Shown one piece after another: positions 10,542 to 21,162 of a DNA stretch of 64,000 nucleotides (its first letter is position 1; the number at the start of each line of letters is the position of its first letter). The notes beneath the pieces are model-generated. The model was not told the DNA's origin and ran no database searches. It worked only from the letters and a program-made list of their open reading frames with translations. A program made the translations under genes and the position numbers. The stretch spans positions 454,961,731-455,025,730 of the forward strand of contig CM062810.1 of the NCBI GenBank assembly GCA_031772625.1, in the 5' to 3' direction. Origin of the DNA: Pinus tabuliformis. Taxonomy: Eukaryota > Streptophyta > Pinopsida > Pinales > Pinaceae.

Positions 10542-10559
10542 TGGCATCATTTTCACGGA
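10542..10559 (+). other. Degenerate primer-binding site of element F
   Basis: TGGCATCATTTTCACGGA starts three bases after the LTR-like CA end. It matches about 11 of 18 positions of the tRNA-Asp-type site (TGGCGCCGTTGCCGGGGA) used by Athila-like elements. The match is weak, but the place is right and D has a better match in the same place. Confidence 0.4.
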
Positions 10560-10639
10560 TATGTCAAAGTATGCATTTTTTTCTTCTATAGTTGATTCAT
10601 TTCTTTTTCTTTCTAAAAAAACAAGAAAAAAATGGATTT

Positions 10640-12430
10640 GGCATATTTCATTTCAAAAACAGAAAATTGAATTGCATTAGCATTTTTATTCAAAAATAAA
10701 TAAAAACTAAAACTTCTCCAACACCAACCCACTTCATTTTATCACGTGGTGTAGTAAGAGCAACATCACCATCCACTTTTCCAAGTAGAATAAGACTAGG
10801 TGGAATATAACGTAGAAGAAATGGATGGACATGATGACAATGAAGGAGATTTTCTTGGATTTTTCATTCAAGATGCTAATGTCAATTCGCATATGAAGAA
10901 CACCCCTCCATCTTTCCTTACCAAATTCCAAGGTATGAGGTGAGAGGATCCGGAAACCTTTCTCTTCAAATTTTAAATCCTTGGTAGATCTTATGGTTAG
11001 TTATTGAACACTCAAAAATAGACATTTTTTCCAGCAACATTCAAGGATAGAAGTTATAAATGGTTCACGATTTTAGGGACTAATTCAATAAGGTCATGGA
11101 ATGATATGAAAAGATATTTCTAGAAAAATATAAAGATCATGATATTAAAGAATAAATCTTTAGAATAATTCAAAAAAGAATATGAGAGTCTTGAGGATCT
11201 AATACATAGGTTCATGTAAAATGTTAAGAGGGAAAAATTACATAATGTAGGATCTCACTCACTAAAAAATCTCTTACTTAGAACAATTATGAATGTCAAG
11301 TGGATTGATCTCCTTGATCTCATGAGTAAAGGTGATGTATCTCAATTATCATTTGAAGAAATTTGTGAAATATGCAAACACATATCAAGAGTAAGGGAAA
11401 GAGTATGTAAATTAGCATCAAGATCGGTAAGCTAAGCTAAAGTTGGAAATTTGTTTAATGACTTTAAAACATAAATTCTTAGCAATCTAATTGAACAAGT
11501 AGAAATGATAATAATGAAAGATGAGGAAAAATAAGATGTTGATATCTGTGTTGTCGATGTAGAATCACATGTTGTTAAATGTTGCCCATCATTTCCAAGG
11601 TTAAAGGAAGTTTATCAAGAGGATAGTGGTGCAAGTGAATCACCAAAGAAGCTATGTTATGTAAATCCAATAGGACCATGGTTGTCTTGTCAACCTAGTA
11701 TGATGCAAGAATCTAATTCACAATTTCAAGGTTATGCACATCCATCTCAAAGTACTTGGAACACACCCTTTCCTTGGAAACCTTCGCCATCACAACCCCA
11801 AAAGAAATCTTCTCAACAATGTTCGAAAGAACCTTATGGGAGAAATCCACAACATCCTCAATATTTTCCTCGATATCCTCTATAACCAACTCCATGTTAT
11901 CCCTACCATCTACCTCCACCATAACCATGACCTGAACCAGATCTATCTCAAACATCCAATCCCACACAACTACATGTACGACCATTTCCGAACCCACACA
12001 ATGAAGTAGCTCAACCCCCTTAGAATGTTGAGGCACAACATTTCCAAATGTATTCTCTTGATCTCAATGTTATTCATCTTAGCTCATGAAGAGAATTTCA
12101 AAAAAGAGATTCTCTTGATGCCATTGAAGGAAAACATGCAAAAAAGCAAGATTCAAATGAGAAGAGAAAAGAATCATATGTTGTACTTGATGAAGAGTAG
12201 ACATCACAATCAGCATCATATGGACAATATTGAGGGCAATCAAAATCATAATCAGAATCCATAGACATATGAACACATTCAGGAAGGTACATCATGTTCA
12301 CCATTAGATCCTCTATGTGTTCAAGATAATAATGAGTAAAAAGAAGAAGATTTCAATTAAATTCATGGAAGAAGAAAACCACAAAGATCATCCAAATCAG
12401 CATGTGGATGAGGGGAATCACAACTATATT
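10640..12430 (+). pseudogene. Athila/Tat-like gag relic (element F)
   Basis: Pieces of one gag protein appear in order on the plus strand, with many stops: FLTKFQGMR (about 10910), TFKDRSYKWFTILG (about 11040), LEDLIHRFM (about 11200), LLDLMSKGDVSQLSFEEICEI (about 11310-11370) and a Pro/Gln-rich tail (11680-11885). The SFEEICEIC block is typical of the capsid end in plant Athila/Tat gag proteins. No RT or integrase follows, so F is either a gag-only derivative or has lost pol by deletion. Confidence 0.6.
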
Positions 12431-12639
12431 GAAATATGGTTCTAAGAAAATGTTATGTTGCAGAAACAAACTCTTATTCAACAAATTTGTATCTCATCTT
12501 AGTCAAACCAGTTGGTATCTCACATTTAAGACATGTTGAAGCATATGTCTTGAGCCTACACATTATTTCATTTGTCATAACGTTATGCAAATTCATCCCT
12601 TGGAAGTATTCCTACACTTGAAAGTGATTTTATTTTTTT

Positions 12640-12880
12640 CAAGTAGTGTATCATAGAAAAAGAATAAAAAATGAAAAATAAGAGAAAAAATAAAATATCA
12701 GGTGAAAACCTTCTTTGGGACGCCTGAGATTGGCTCATTGATTGGAAACCTCCATGATGTAGTCAAGGGGTTGGAAAGAAGAGAGAAAAGAGAAATATAA
12801 AATATCCTAGGTGAAAACCTCCTTTAGGGTGCCTTGGTAGAACTACTAGGTGAAAACCTCATTGAGGAAAATGATGAACC
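12640..12880 (+). repeat. GTGAAAACCTC repeat block, 3' part of element F
   Basis: A-rich DNA with repeated GGTGAAAACCTCCTT motifs, each followed by a GAGG-type partner, so that small hairpins can form. The same kind of block follows the integrase of element D at 58556-58860. The block therefore marks the 3' non-coding part of this element family. Confidence 0.6.
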
Positions 12881-12889
12881 TCATCATTG

Positions 12890-14952
12890 GGTAACTATAT
12901 GGACCTTAATACACCTCCAAGCTTACTAAAATCAACTCTTCTCATAATTACTTACATGTTTTAATTGTATTTTGCTTAATGAGATGCGTAAAAGTAAGAT
13001 GTTATGCCTAGTGGTCTAATCTGCATTGATTGGAGGTTTTTGGGAGAAAATCATGGCAATTTTGGCTAATTAAGGTGCAAGAAATTGAATGAGACAAGAA
13101 GGAGAGATTATAGGAGATGGGTCTTCCTCATTAAATCCTCACTGATTTGAATATCCCTTAATCAAATCACACTAGCTCATAGTTGCAAGTAGCTGAGTCA
13201 TGGAGATCATTGGCATCCAAGCCAATTCATCTTGACTTTGGGAGCCAAAACTCCCAAGATTTAAGGAAGTCATTGAAGACTTCAATTGTATAAATAAGGA
13301 GGCCTAGAACCTCATTGGGATTTTTATTATTTATGTAAGAGCACTAAGCGTTTTCTAGTAAAAGGATTATGGCAAAACACTGTTATGTATTTTTTGATAT
13401 GATAATGAGAATGAGAATTTCCATGATCCAGCACTGAGTTGACTTAGAGGGCTGAAGCTCTTGGCTTAGGGCCCAACCCTAGCAGCAGAGGTTCCTCTTA
13501 TTATACTTGTATGCTTAGTTTATTTCATAGATTAATTGTTGAGTTGATTTTGGCATTGTTTCATTGCAAGTAGTGGTGAATTTGATTAGCTTGCTTTCAT
13601 TTCTGCATAGCTTTAGAAGTAGCTTTAGAGAGATAAAGTAATACCAAAAAGGTTGACATTAGGTGGATTTGGCCTCACTCCTCCCTTCAGGGACCTTGGT
13701 TTCAGGAGAAACTCCTATTCAGCCCTAAAGAGAAAAAAATATTATTTCTTATAGAATTAAGGTTTTTCTACTACTTAGGCAAGTATCTTTGCAGTTTTCA
13801 AGAATAGGTTTCAGTTTATCTCTACTATCTGCAGCTTTCTATTAGATCTCATGGTGTTTCACAAAATTCTGCAAGTATTTCCATGCATGAACTACACAAT
13901 TAAATAATGGGATTATGTTTTCTTATGTTGATTGGAAATATTTCTTGTTTGACATGATTCATGGGTAAATGCGAGTGATATGTGTATTGTAGGAGTTTCA
14001 ATAGTGCAGCAATACGTCAAGTGAGTAGCCCCAGCCTAACCTCATCCATCGATGATCACCAAAAGCCACTAATTCCATCAACCAATTTATCATTCCATAA
14101 GAAAAACTTTCCATGTTTTTTGAGCAAAGCCAACCATCTCACAAACATTGGTTTAAGTTATGAGGAAGTCCTAGCCACTCCCTTGCCTTAATTCTTCCAT
14201 CATTCACCCTCCCTAAGCCCTATACCAACTTCTAAATCATTCCTATTGCTTTCGGCCGAATCTTGTAGGAATACACGGGATCTTGTAGAATCATTAGGAC
14301 ATCGTGTAGGTGCATTAGGAAATCATGTAGGATGACATGTAGTGGCCTGGTTTGAGGCCTATTTGTGGAAAAAACATCCAAAAGATAGGAGAAAACCCCA
14401 AATTACCTCCCAAGACATCTTACCTTTCATAACCATCTCTAACCCACCTGCCATACCACCAAGAAGATTTAGCATTCATATTTTCATAAAAAGGACAAAA
14501 AGAAGAAAAAAGGTTATTGTATTCATTCATATGCACAATAGTAAAGTTCTTGGTTATCTGAGATTGCATGCCTAGGATAGTTAGGATTACACAAATGTTA
14601 GCTTATAATTCTTCTGAAGCAAGATATATTAACAAATAGTTATATGAGTTGTGTCTTTAAAGAATTTATTTCAGTATTTTATTACTGCAGTAGGCAATAT
14701 TTCAATTCTCTCAATTAGGGTAAAATTCCCTTTTCTCCATTGCTAATCAAACCTTTTCTAAATCAATAGAAGACTGGTTTGAGAAACCGTAGTGGTCTAT
14801 CGCCAACTCAATAGCGAGAAAGAGTGGACCCATTGCATCTACTTGTGTATACAACATCGTCACCTCCAAGTTTGTATGAACCGAGGGTTAATAAAGTAAT
14901 ATTGGTAGCCCTAGGAGTTGTAGCATTTTTTTTGCAATACCGGTGCTCATCA
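12890..14952 (+). mobile_element. LTR-like region leading to the element D primer site
   Basis: This 2-kb stretch has no gene. It holds a good TATA box (TATAAATA at 13289-13296) followed by a leader-like sequence, and it ends at GGTGCTCATCA (14952), right before a primer-binding-like site. A cluster of TTGTAGGAA-like motifs lies at 14260-14345. It may be one LTR or two joined LTR fragments (the 3' LTR of F and 5' LTR of D). Start boundaries were not resolved. Confidence 0.5.
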
Positions 14953-14957
14953 CTTCT

Positions 14958-14975
14958 TAGCATCGTTTCCAGGGA
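14958..14975 (+). other. Primer-binding-like site of element D
   Basis: TAGCATCGTTTCCAGGGA matches 14 of 18 positions of the tRNA-Asp-type site used by Athila-like elements. It lies five bases after the LTR-like CA end, the expected place. Confidence 0.55.
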
Positions 14976-15201
14976 GGTGTCTTAGTAGATGTGATTTCTA
15001 CTTTCTTTCTTCCATTTCTTATCTCTTTCATTCTCATATTAGCTAAAAAAAATTTGCAAAACTAATTGTAAGTTGGTTTTCTTTCCTTTCCATTCTGCAA
15101 CTGAGATTTCATTCAGTAGATAGTTTCCATTCAGTTTGTTATTTCAATTCTAAAATTAGTCTTAAATCTTGAAAAAAAAGCAAAACAAAAACACTTCTTT
15201 C

Positions 15202-16358
15202 ATGCCTCGTAGGAATATGGATAAATTAGATAAATTTCTACCAAATACCCCTACCACTTCAAACATCCAACCTTCCCTCTTCTTCAATGGTTGTGAATTG
15301 GCGGACCCCTTAGGTGAGTAACAAAAGATTTTTTAAAAGCCTATAGGGCGAGAAGAAGAAGAGGAACCCATTCCAACTGACCTAATGGCTGAAAATAAAA
15401 ATGATAGAGGAGATAGAGAAATAATTGAGGGTGATTTTCCCATCAGAGAAACCAATGGGGATGCCAAGATGAAAAACATAAGTCCCTCTTCTCTTCCTCA
15501 CTTCCATGGCCTGACCTCAGAAGATCTAGATAGTTTCTTGTCTGAGTTCATTGTCATATGAAGAGCTTATGATAACACCACTGATGATTAGAAGTTGAAA
15601 TTATTCCCATCCACTCTCAAGGGTGAAACTTTGTAGTGGTTCATGGGTTTACCTGGGGATAGGATCACCACCTGGTCTCAGATGTAGCAATGCTTCAACA
15701 ACAGGTATTGGGACTATTGTAGGTTGAAGGAAACTAAAGAGGAAATTTTTAGAATGATCTCACTCCATGATGAGTCCTTAGAAGATTATGAGGAAATATT
15801 CCAACTTAGCTACAAAAGGGCCAAGTGCTCAGTTGATCTTGAGTCACTGAAGCTAGTCCTACTTAGGGGGTTCAAGAAGATCTTCTGTATACCCTAAACT
15901 TGATATTAGGATGGGAAATCTTCCAACTACTCTATGAAGATATCAAGAACGTCTTTAAGAACCATTCCAGGGCAGATAGGAAAAAGGGTAGGGGTAGTCA
16001 ACTAGTGGCCAACTCATCCTCTTTCAACACATCTATAAAAGGTGAAATTGGAAATATGTTGGAAGATTCAAAGAATGAGATGTTGCAAACCCTTTCCCTA
16101 TATATGGACACTATGCACATCAAGAGAAAGCAAGAGGAAGCAGAGAGAGCATTAGCCATCTTCTGTCCCAGATGCACAAGGAAGCACCTTAGTAATGAAT
16201 GTCCATTAAACCTTATAGAAATTTGCTCGGTCTATGAAGATAACCACTCCACAGAAAAGTTGCCTTATCTACTTGGACTAAAATCTGTGTATCGGGGAAC
16301 TGAAGGGGTGACTAAACACCTCTTCTACGTAAATCAAAGGAGGCCTCATGGACCTTGA
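15202..16358 (+). pseudogene. Element D gag with zinc-finger-like end
   Basis: From the ATG at 15202 the frame is broken by stops, but the gag core is plain: LPHFHGLTSEDLDSFLSEF (about 15495), LKLFPSTLKGET and GLPGDRITTWSQM (about 15600-15680), and LHDESLEDYEEIFQLSYKR (about 15760). 15900-16358 carries CPRCTRKHLSNECPL and a second half-finger CSVYEDNHSTEKLP, a pair typical of gag proteins of this plant family. Gag packs the element RNA. Confidence 0.75.
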
Positions 16359-16359
16359 C

Positions 16360-17040
16360 CATACCAGCATGACATGTAAAGGTCATCCTATCCATGTTAT
16401 AACCCTAACCAAAACTCATGCATTCCCTCTTGGGGCCCCCCTACTCATCCCTCCTCATCTAGACCTTCTCCTTAGCCTTTTGCACCTCAGTACCATTCCC
16501 AACTGAACCAACCAACCATTTTAGCCATATACTCCTCCACAGCCTCAATGGAATGCACCACCCTAGGAGTGAGGCCCCCATACAACAATGATGTAGTTTT
16601 ATTTCCTTGACCTCCTACTCAACCATAGCTTTTACACCCTCCTCCACCTAGACAACCTCAAATGCACGCACAAAAAAATGTGAACTCGAACAAAAGACAT
16701 ACACATCAGTTCTATGGTGGAGCGACATCCTACAATCCTTATGCTATGGAAATTCAGGAAATCAACCTAAGGTATGGGAGAGTACTCCCGGAAAACCAAC
16801 CTTGATCTCCATCGACGGAGAGTGAGGAGGAAAGAGAGGAAAGTATCCCTTGAGTGAATCCACCATCCTTTCCTGAAATATTAACTGATCTAGTCTAACC
16901 TACCCCAGAAGCGAATGAATTTTTGAGTCAATTGAAAAATATATGTGTCAAAATTTCACTTCTTCAATCCATTAAGGATGTACCTATTTACGACAAACTA
17001 ATTAAGGAGAAGTGTTTCAAATATGTAGGTGGCGAGAAAG
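16360..17040 (+). pseudogene. Element D gag-protease linker, Pro-rich, broken
   Basis: Translation shows a Pro/Gln/Tyr-rich stretch in several frames with many stops, as in the gag C-terminal part of such elements. No domain is seen until the protease. Confidence 0.45.
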
Positions 17041-17129
17041 AGACACCCCTACCATTAATGTCAGTGGATGGCTATCTGACTTAATGTTGAATTTGCCCAA
17101 AGTATTTGGACCCTAGAATCCCTACGGTA

Positions 17130-17684
17130 CATGTGCACATCAATGGCAACATTGTCCCACACATCATGATTGTTCTTGGGCCTATCATTAATGTAATGAC
17201 TAATGAAACCATGGTCAAGCTAAATCTCTAGGGTTCATTAAGAAAGACCACAATCGTCTTGCAACTTGCACACCGTTCCATAGTAGCCCCTGAGGGGATT
17301 TTTGAGGATGTGATGGTGTCCATTGTCTCCTAGGATTACCATGCACACTTCCTAGTTCTCCATACTAAGGCCAAGCTTAATGGTTATGCTATCATACTTG
17401 GGAGGTCTTGGATAGCCACTGTCGATGCCTACATGAGCTCTAGGGTTGGAAACATGACTATCACAGATGGGCATCTATCCAAGGAGTCGGACTTGCACCC
17501 TGTTGCTCAGCCATCCTTAGAACATGATTTACCTTTATGTCTAGAAGAGGAGGAAGAGGGTGAAGTCTACACAACCCAATTCTATACCCTAGAATTTGCC
17601 ATGGGAGGAGGAAAACCAAATGAAGATGATTTGATTGAACACATACTCCAAAATCCAACTCCCAACAAGTTTTCAATAGAATAA
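17130..17684 (+). pseudogene. Element D protease remnant
   Basis: The order of pieces (VHINGNIVPHIMIVLGP, INVMTNETMVKLNL, then GRSWIATVDAYMSSRVGNMTI at about 17400) matches the retroviral-type protease of this lineage, including the LGRSW strand near the C-terminus. The catalytic Asp-Leu/Ser-Gly stretch is replaced by VLGP, so the active-site Asp is lost. In-frame TAG stops lie at about 17230 and 17332. Confidence 0.65.
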
Positions 17685-17687
17685 GGA

Positions 17688-18670
17688 GTGAAGGAAACCA
17701 AGAGAAACCATCAGATTGATCTATGCTTAGCTTATTCAAACCCTACTCGTGTCAAGACAATAGAATTCGGCCCTGAAAGAACTTTGAAAATCAACCCCTC
17801 TCTTTCTGTACACCAAGAAGAAGAGTTATGTAACAAACTAAGGGAAAATTTGGATGCCTTTTCTTGGAGTTACAAATAAATGAAGGGAGTGCACCCGTTG
17901 ATGTGTACTCACCACATTTATATTGAAGAAGCTTACAAACTAGTGTGACAACCCCAAAGGAGAATGAATCAAGATCTCAAGAATATAGTCAAAGAAGAAC
18001 TGCAAAAGCTGTTGGATGCAGGATTCATTTACCCTATCTCAAACAATGAGTGGGTTTCTCTTTTGGTGTTGGTTCCAAATAAAAATGGGAAGTGGAGGGT
18101 TTTTTTTTATTACAAAGAGTTAAACAAAGAAACAAAGAAGGACCATTTCCCTCTACCTTTCATTGATGAAGTGTTGGATGGCCTCGCAGGGAAAAAGTTA
18201 TTCTCTATCTTAGATGGTTTTAGCAGATACAATCAAAGCCATATTATCCTTGAAGACCAAGATAAATCACCTTCAGCTATCCTTTGGGTACTTTAACTTA
18301 TAGTGTTCTTCCTTTTTCCCTATGCAATGTCCCTGCCACTTTCCAGAGAGAAATCTTGAGTATCCTCGTCGATCTAGTCCATGATATAGTGGAAATTTAT
18401 ATGGATGAATTTACACTCTATGGTTGTCATTTCCAGGAGGTTCCCTCCAAATTGGATAAGGTGCTGAACAAACGCATTGAAATTAACTTGTCCCTTAGTC
18501 TAGAAAAATGTGCGTTCTTGATGACTACAGGGACTATTCTAGGTCTTTCAATATCCCAGAAAGGACTGCAGGTTGACCCAAATAAGATAGCCATCATTCA
18601 AAGGGTCCCAAAATCCAAAAAAATAGAGCAATGTCAAATGTTTTATAGTTCTAGCCTGCTATTATAGTAG
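17688..18670 (+). pseudogene. Element D reverse transcriptase
   Basis: 17688-17879 holds the lead-in (LRENLDAFSWSYK). 17964-18296 holds fingers and palm (VLVPNKNGKWRVFFYYKELN, FSILDGFSRYNQ). 18284-18667, one frame over, holds SLCNVPATFQ and IYMDEFTLYG, then the LGLSISQKGLQVDPNKI thumb block. The catalytic pair Asp-Asp is Asp-Glu here, which should abolish polymerization. A frameshift near 18290 and stops also break it. Confidence 0.8.
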
Positions 18671-18689
18671 ATCTTTAAAACACTTCATA

Positions 18690-19230
18690 AAGTTAGCTTC
18701 TTCTTTATTTGGGTTATTGGTCAAAGACTCTGAATGTTTATGTTCGGAAAGCTATCAAGAAGCCATAGACACCCTAAAGGACAAGACGACTACTGCACCT
18801 ATTCTCTGAGGCCCAAATTGGTCTCTTCCATTCCATATACATGTTGACGCCTCTCATAAATACATAGGAGTAGCTCTAGGCTAGATAGATGAAAACCTAC
18901 CTTATGCCATTTTATTCACTAGTAAGAAGTTGTTAAAAGCTGAGCTGAACTACAAAGTGACTGAAAAAGAGCTCCTAGTTGTTGTGCATTCATTGAATAA
19001 AATTAGGCATTACATTACTAGTTACCAAACATTTGTACATACGAACCATGCTGCATTTAAATACTCGATCAATAAACCTAATTTAAATGTCTAGATTATT
19101 GGATGGTTACTTTTATTGCAACAATTTGATTTAACTATTTTTGATAAGCCTAATAAGGAGAATGTTGTTGTAGATTTTTTATCCAGATTGACTTTTCATG
19201 CACAGGAGGAAGGAATGGTTGATGATTAGT
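18690..19230 (+). pseudogene. Element D RNase H
   Basis: The pieces TTTAPIL, PFHIHVDASHKYIGVALG (first catalytic Asp), FTSKKLLKAELNYKVTEKELL (Glu) and the HTNHAAFKY and NVVVDFLSR blocks are in the normal order of the RNase H that follows RT. Stops at about 18809, 18882 and 19093 break it. Confidence 0.75.
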
Positions 19231-19295
19231 TCCAAGATGAATGCTTATTCGCCATTTATATTCTCTCTCCATGGTTTCCTAGCATAGAAAATTAC

Positions 19296-19927
19296 TTGGT
19301 GTTTGCACAGTTTCCACCAAATTTATCCTCGAAGGAAAAGAGCAAGATTGTAAGGAAGAGTGCCCCATTCACTTGGATTGGGGGCAACCTCTTCAAACAA
19401 GGCTCGAATCAAATTATGAGGAGATGTGTTAGGGAGGAGGAAGTCTTTGACATTCTTCTCACCTGTCATGGTGGGCCTTGTGGAGGTCACTTTTCATCCA
19501 AAATGAAAACATTCAAGGTACTACAATATGGTTATTACTGGCCCACTCTTCACCAGGATGTGAGCAGGTATACTAGTTACTGTGATCAGTGCCAAGGGAT
19601 GGGGAAATGTACCCCAAGGGATGAAATGCCTCTGCAACCTCAAGTGACTTTCAAGCCATTTGACAAGTGGGGAATGGATTTCATTGGACCCATTGCCCCT
19701 CCATCTAGGAGAAAGCATTACATCATTATGTACACTAAATATTTAACCAAGTGGGCTGAATCGAAGGCCATCAAATCAGAAACAAAAGAAAACGTGGTTG
19801 AATATTTAAGGGAAAATGTATTTTATAAGTTTCGGTACCCTAGAGAATTGGTCACTGATCAAAGCAGTTAATTTACATCTCACATGATTAAAATTTGTTA
19901 GGACAACACAAGATCAAGCATAGAACA
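19296..19927 (+). pseudogene. Element D integrase, N-terminal part (cut by element B)
   Basis: The HHCC zinc finger is complete (His at CHGGPCGGH, Cys at YCDQCQ), followed by the core with the first Asp in GMDFIGP and the second in LVTDQSS. A TAA stop lies at 19869-19871. The sequence ends inside the core at the GAACA duplication where B entered. The remainder is at 57883-58560. Confidence 0.85.
19923..19927. repeat. Target-site duplication GAACA, left of element B
   Basis: GAACA directly precedes TGTTATCACT of B's 3' LTR. The same five bases directly follow B's 5' LTR at 57878-57882. Confidence 0.9.
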
Positions 19928-20764
19928 TGTTATCACTCAGGTTGTTCCCTTTGACTCCTAAGGGAATACGGCCGAGGTAACCATAGACCAATCTTTGGAT
20001 TACAGATCCTAGCCTACCTGCAATCAGAGAGGGCTCTATCTTTAGGATTTAGCTTTGTTTTGATAATGTTTAGGCTAGTTATGATGTACTGAATTTTGTT
20101 TAAAGTTTTGGTTGAATGATGTCTTCTAGCAGCTGTGATGTGACCTTCAGGAGGTTCAATCCATTGGGCAATGGAGTCTGTGATTATGTGTTGTTTGGGG
20201 TATTGAGTAAGAGTGATGAAACCACAGGGCCATATAGGTACTCATGAAACAAACTTCAAATTGTGAAATATGAACTATTTCCAGCCAGTGACAGGCAACT
20301 AAGAATCTTTCACTAAGCTGGTGATGTGGAGAAAGGAAATATCACTCAGGAGCAGATTAGAATTCCTGAACAGTATTTACTATGAAAGATTTAGTATGAA
20401 GGTGAGCAACTAAGAATTACACATTCATAACTAATTCTGAAGAAAACATTCATAACAGCATAGATTGAGTTTAGGGTGTTCAATGAACAAATCCTGAACT
20501 ATTCTTTTTTTGTACTGTTAAACCTGTGAAACATAGAGCATGAGTGGATTATGAAAGAACGAAATACATAATAAGATGGTTCAGAAAACTTTTTGTGACA
20601 TGAAATAACGTAGAAATCCTGTAGCAGCAAGCAAGCACACCACAACACCTCAAACAACTCAAAACTTTAGAAATTCCATTAGCTTCCTGTATTAAAAGTC
20701 TGAAATTACAGCATAGCTTCTCCAGAAGAAAAATCAACAACCCCAATAAGTTTATGCATGGGGA

Positions 20765-20772
20765 TATATATA
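20765..20772 (-). promoter_or_regulatory. TATA box after the LTR frame, B 3' LTR
   Basis: TATATATA lies 837 bases from the inner end of the LTR. The same box is in the same place in B's 5' LTR (51540-51547) and A's LTR (33836-33843). It is the best candidate for the promoter of the genomic transcript, which puts the LTR frame in U3. Confidence 0.6.
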
Positions 20773-21162
20773 CAATCGTTTTACAAAATATCTTAACTCT
20801 GAGTCATTTTCTCAATAACTATCTTTACCAACTTTCAAAAATAGCACATACAATAGTTATTGCTACTTTAAATGGACAATGAATGACTTTTCAGCTCTGT
20901 CAGAAATTCGTTGACTTTTGGAGGCAACTGGGTCGATTGGGTGCTTCGTATTGATTCTGAGTGATACGCCCTTTATTGCTTTGTCATGGTGCGCCTATCT
21001 CAGCCCCATCATCTGCATATGTAGTCATCTACTTTGGTGGTCAAAATTGATTGTTGAGTTGGGCCTTTCAATTGCTTTTCCAATCAGAGCAAATATATAT
21101 TAATTTTCTGAAACTGCTGACTTGTGATAAAAATAAAAAAAATATGGTGAACAATCTGTTTT

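Larger units (their letters stand above)
15202..19927 (+). mobile_element. Element D, Athila/Tat-like Ty3/gypsy, left part
   Basis: Gag, protease, RT, RNase H and the first part of integrase lie in this order on the plus strand. The integrase core is cut at 19927 by the insertion of element B and goes on at 57883. The 5-base duplication GAACA (19923-19927 and 57878-57882) marks the cut. Taking out B and one GAACA puts both integrase parts in the same frame. The RT type and the primer site place D in the non-chromovirus (Athila/Tat) branch. Several stops and a changed RT active site show that D is dead. Confidence 0.85.
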
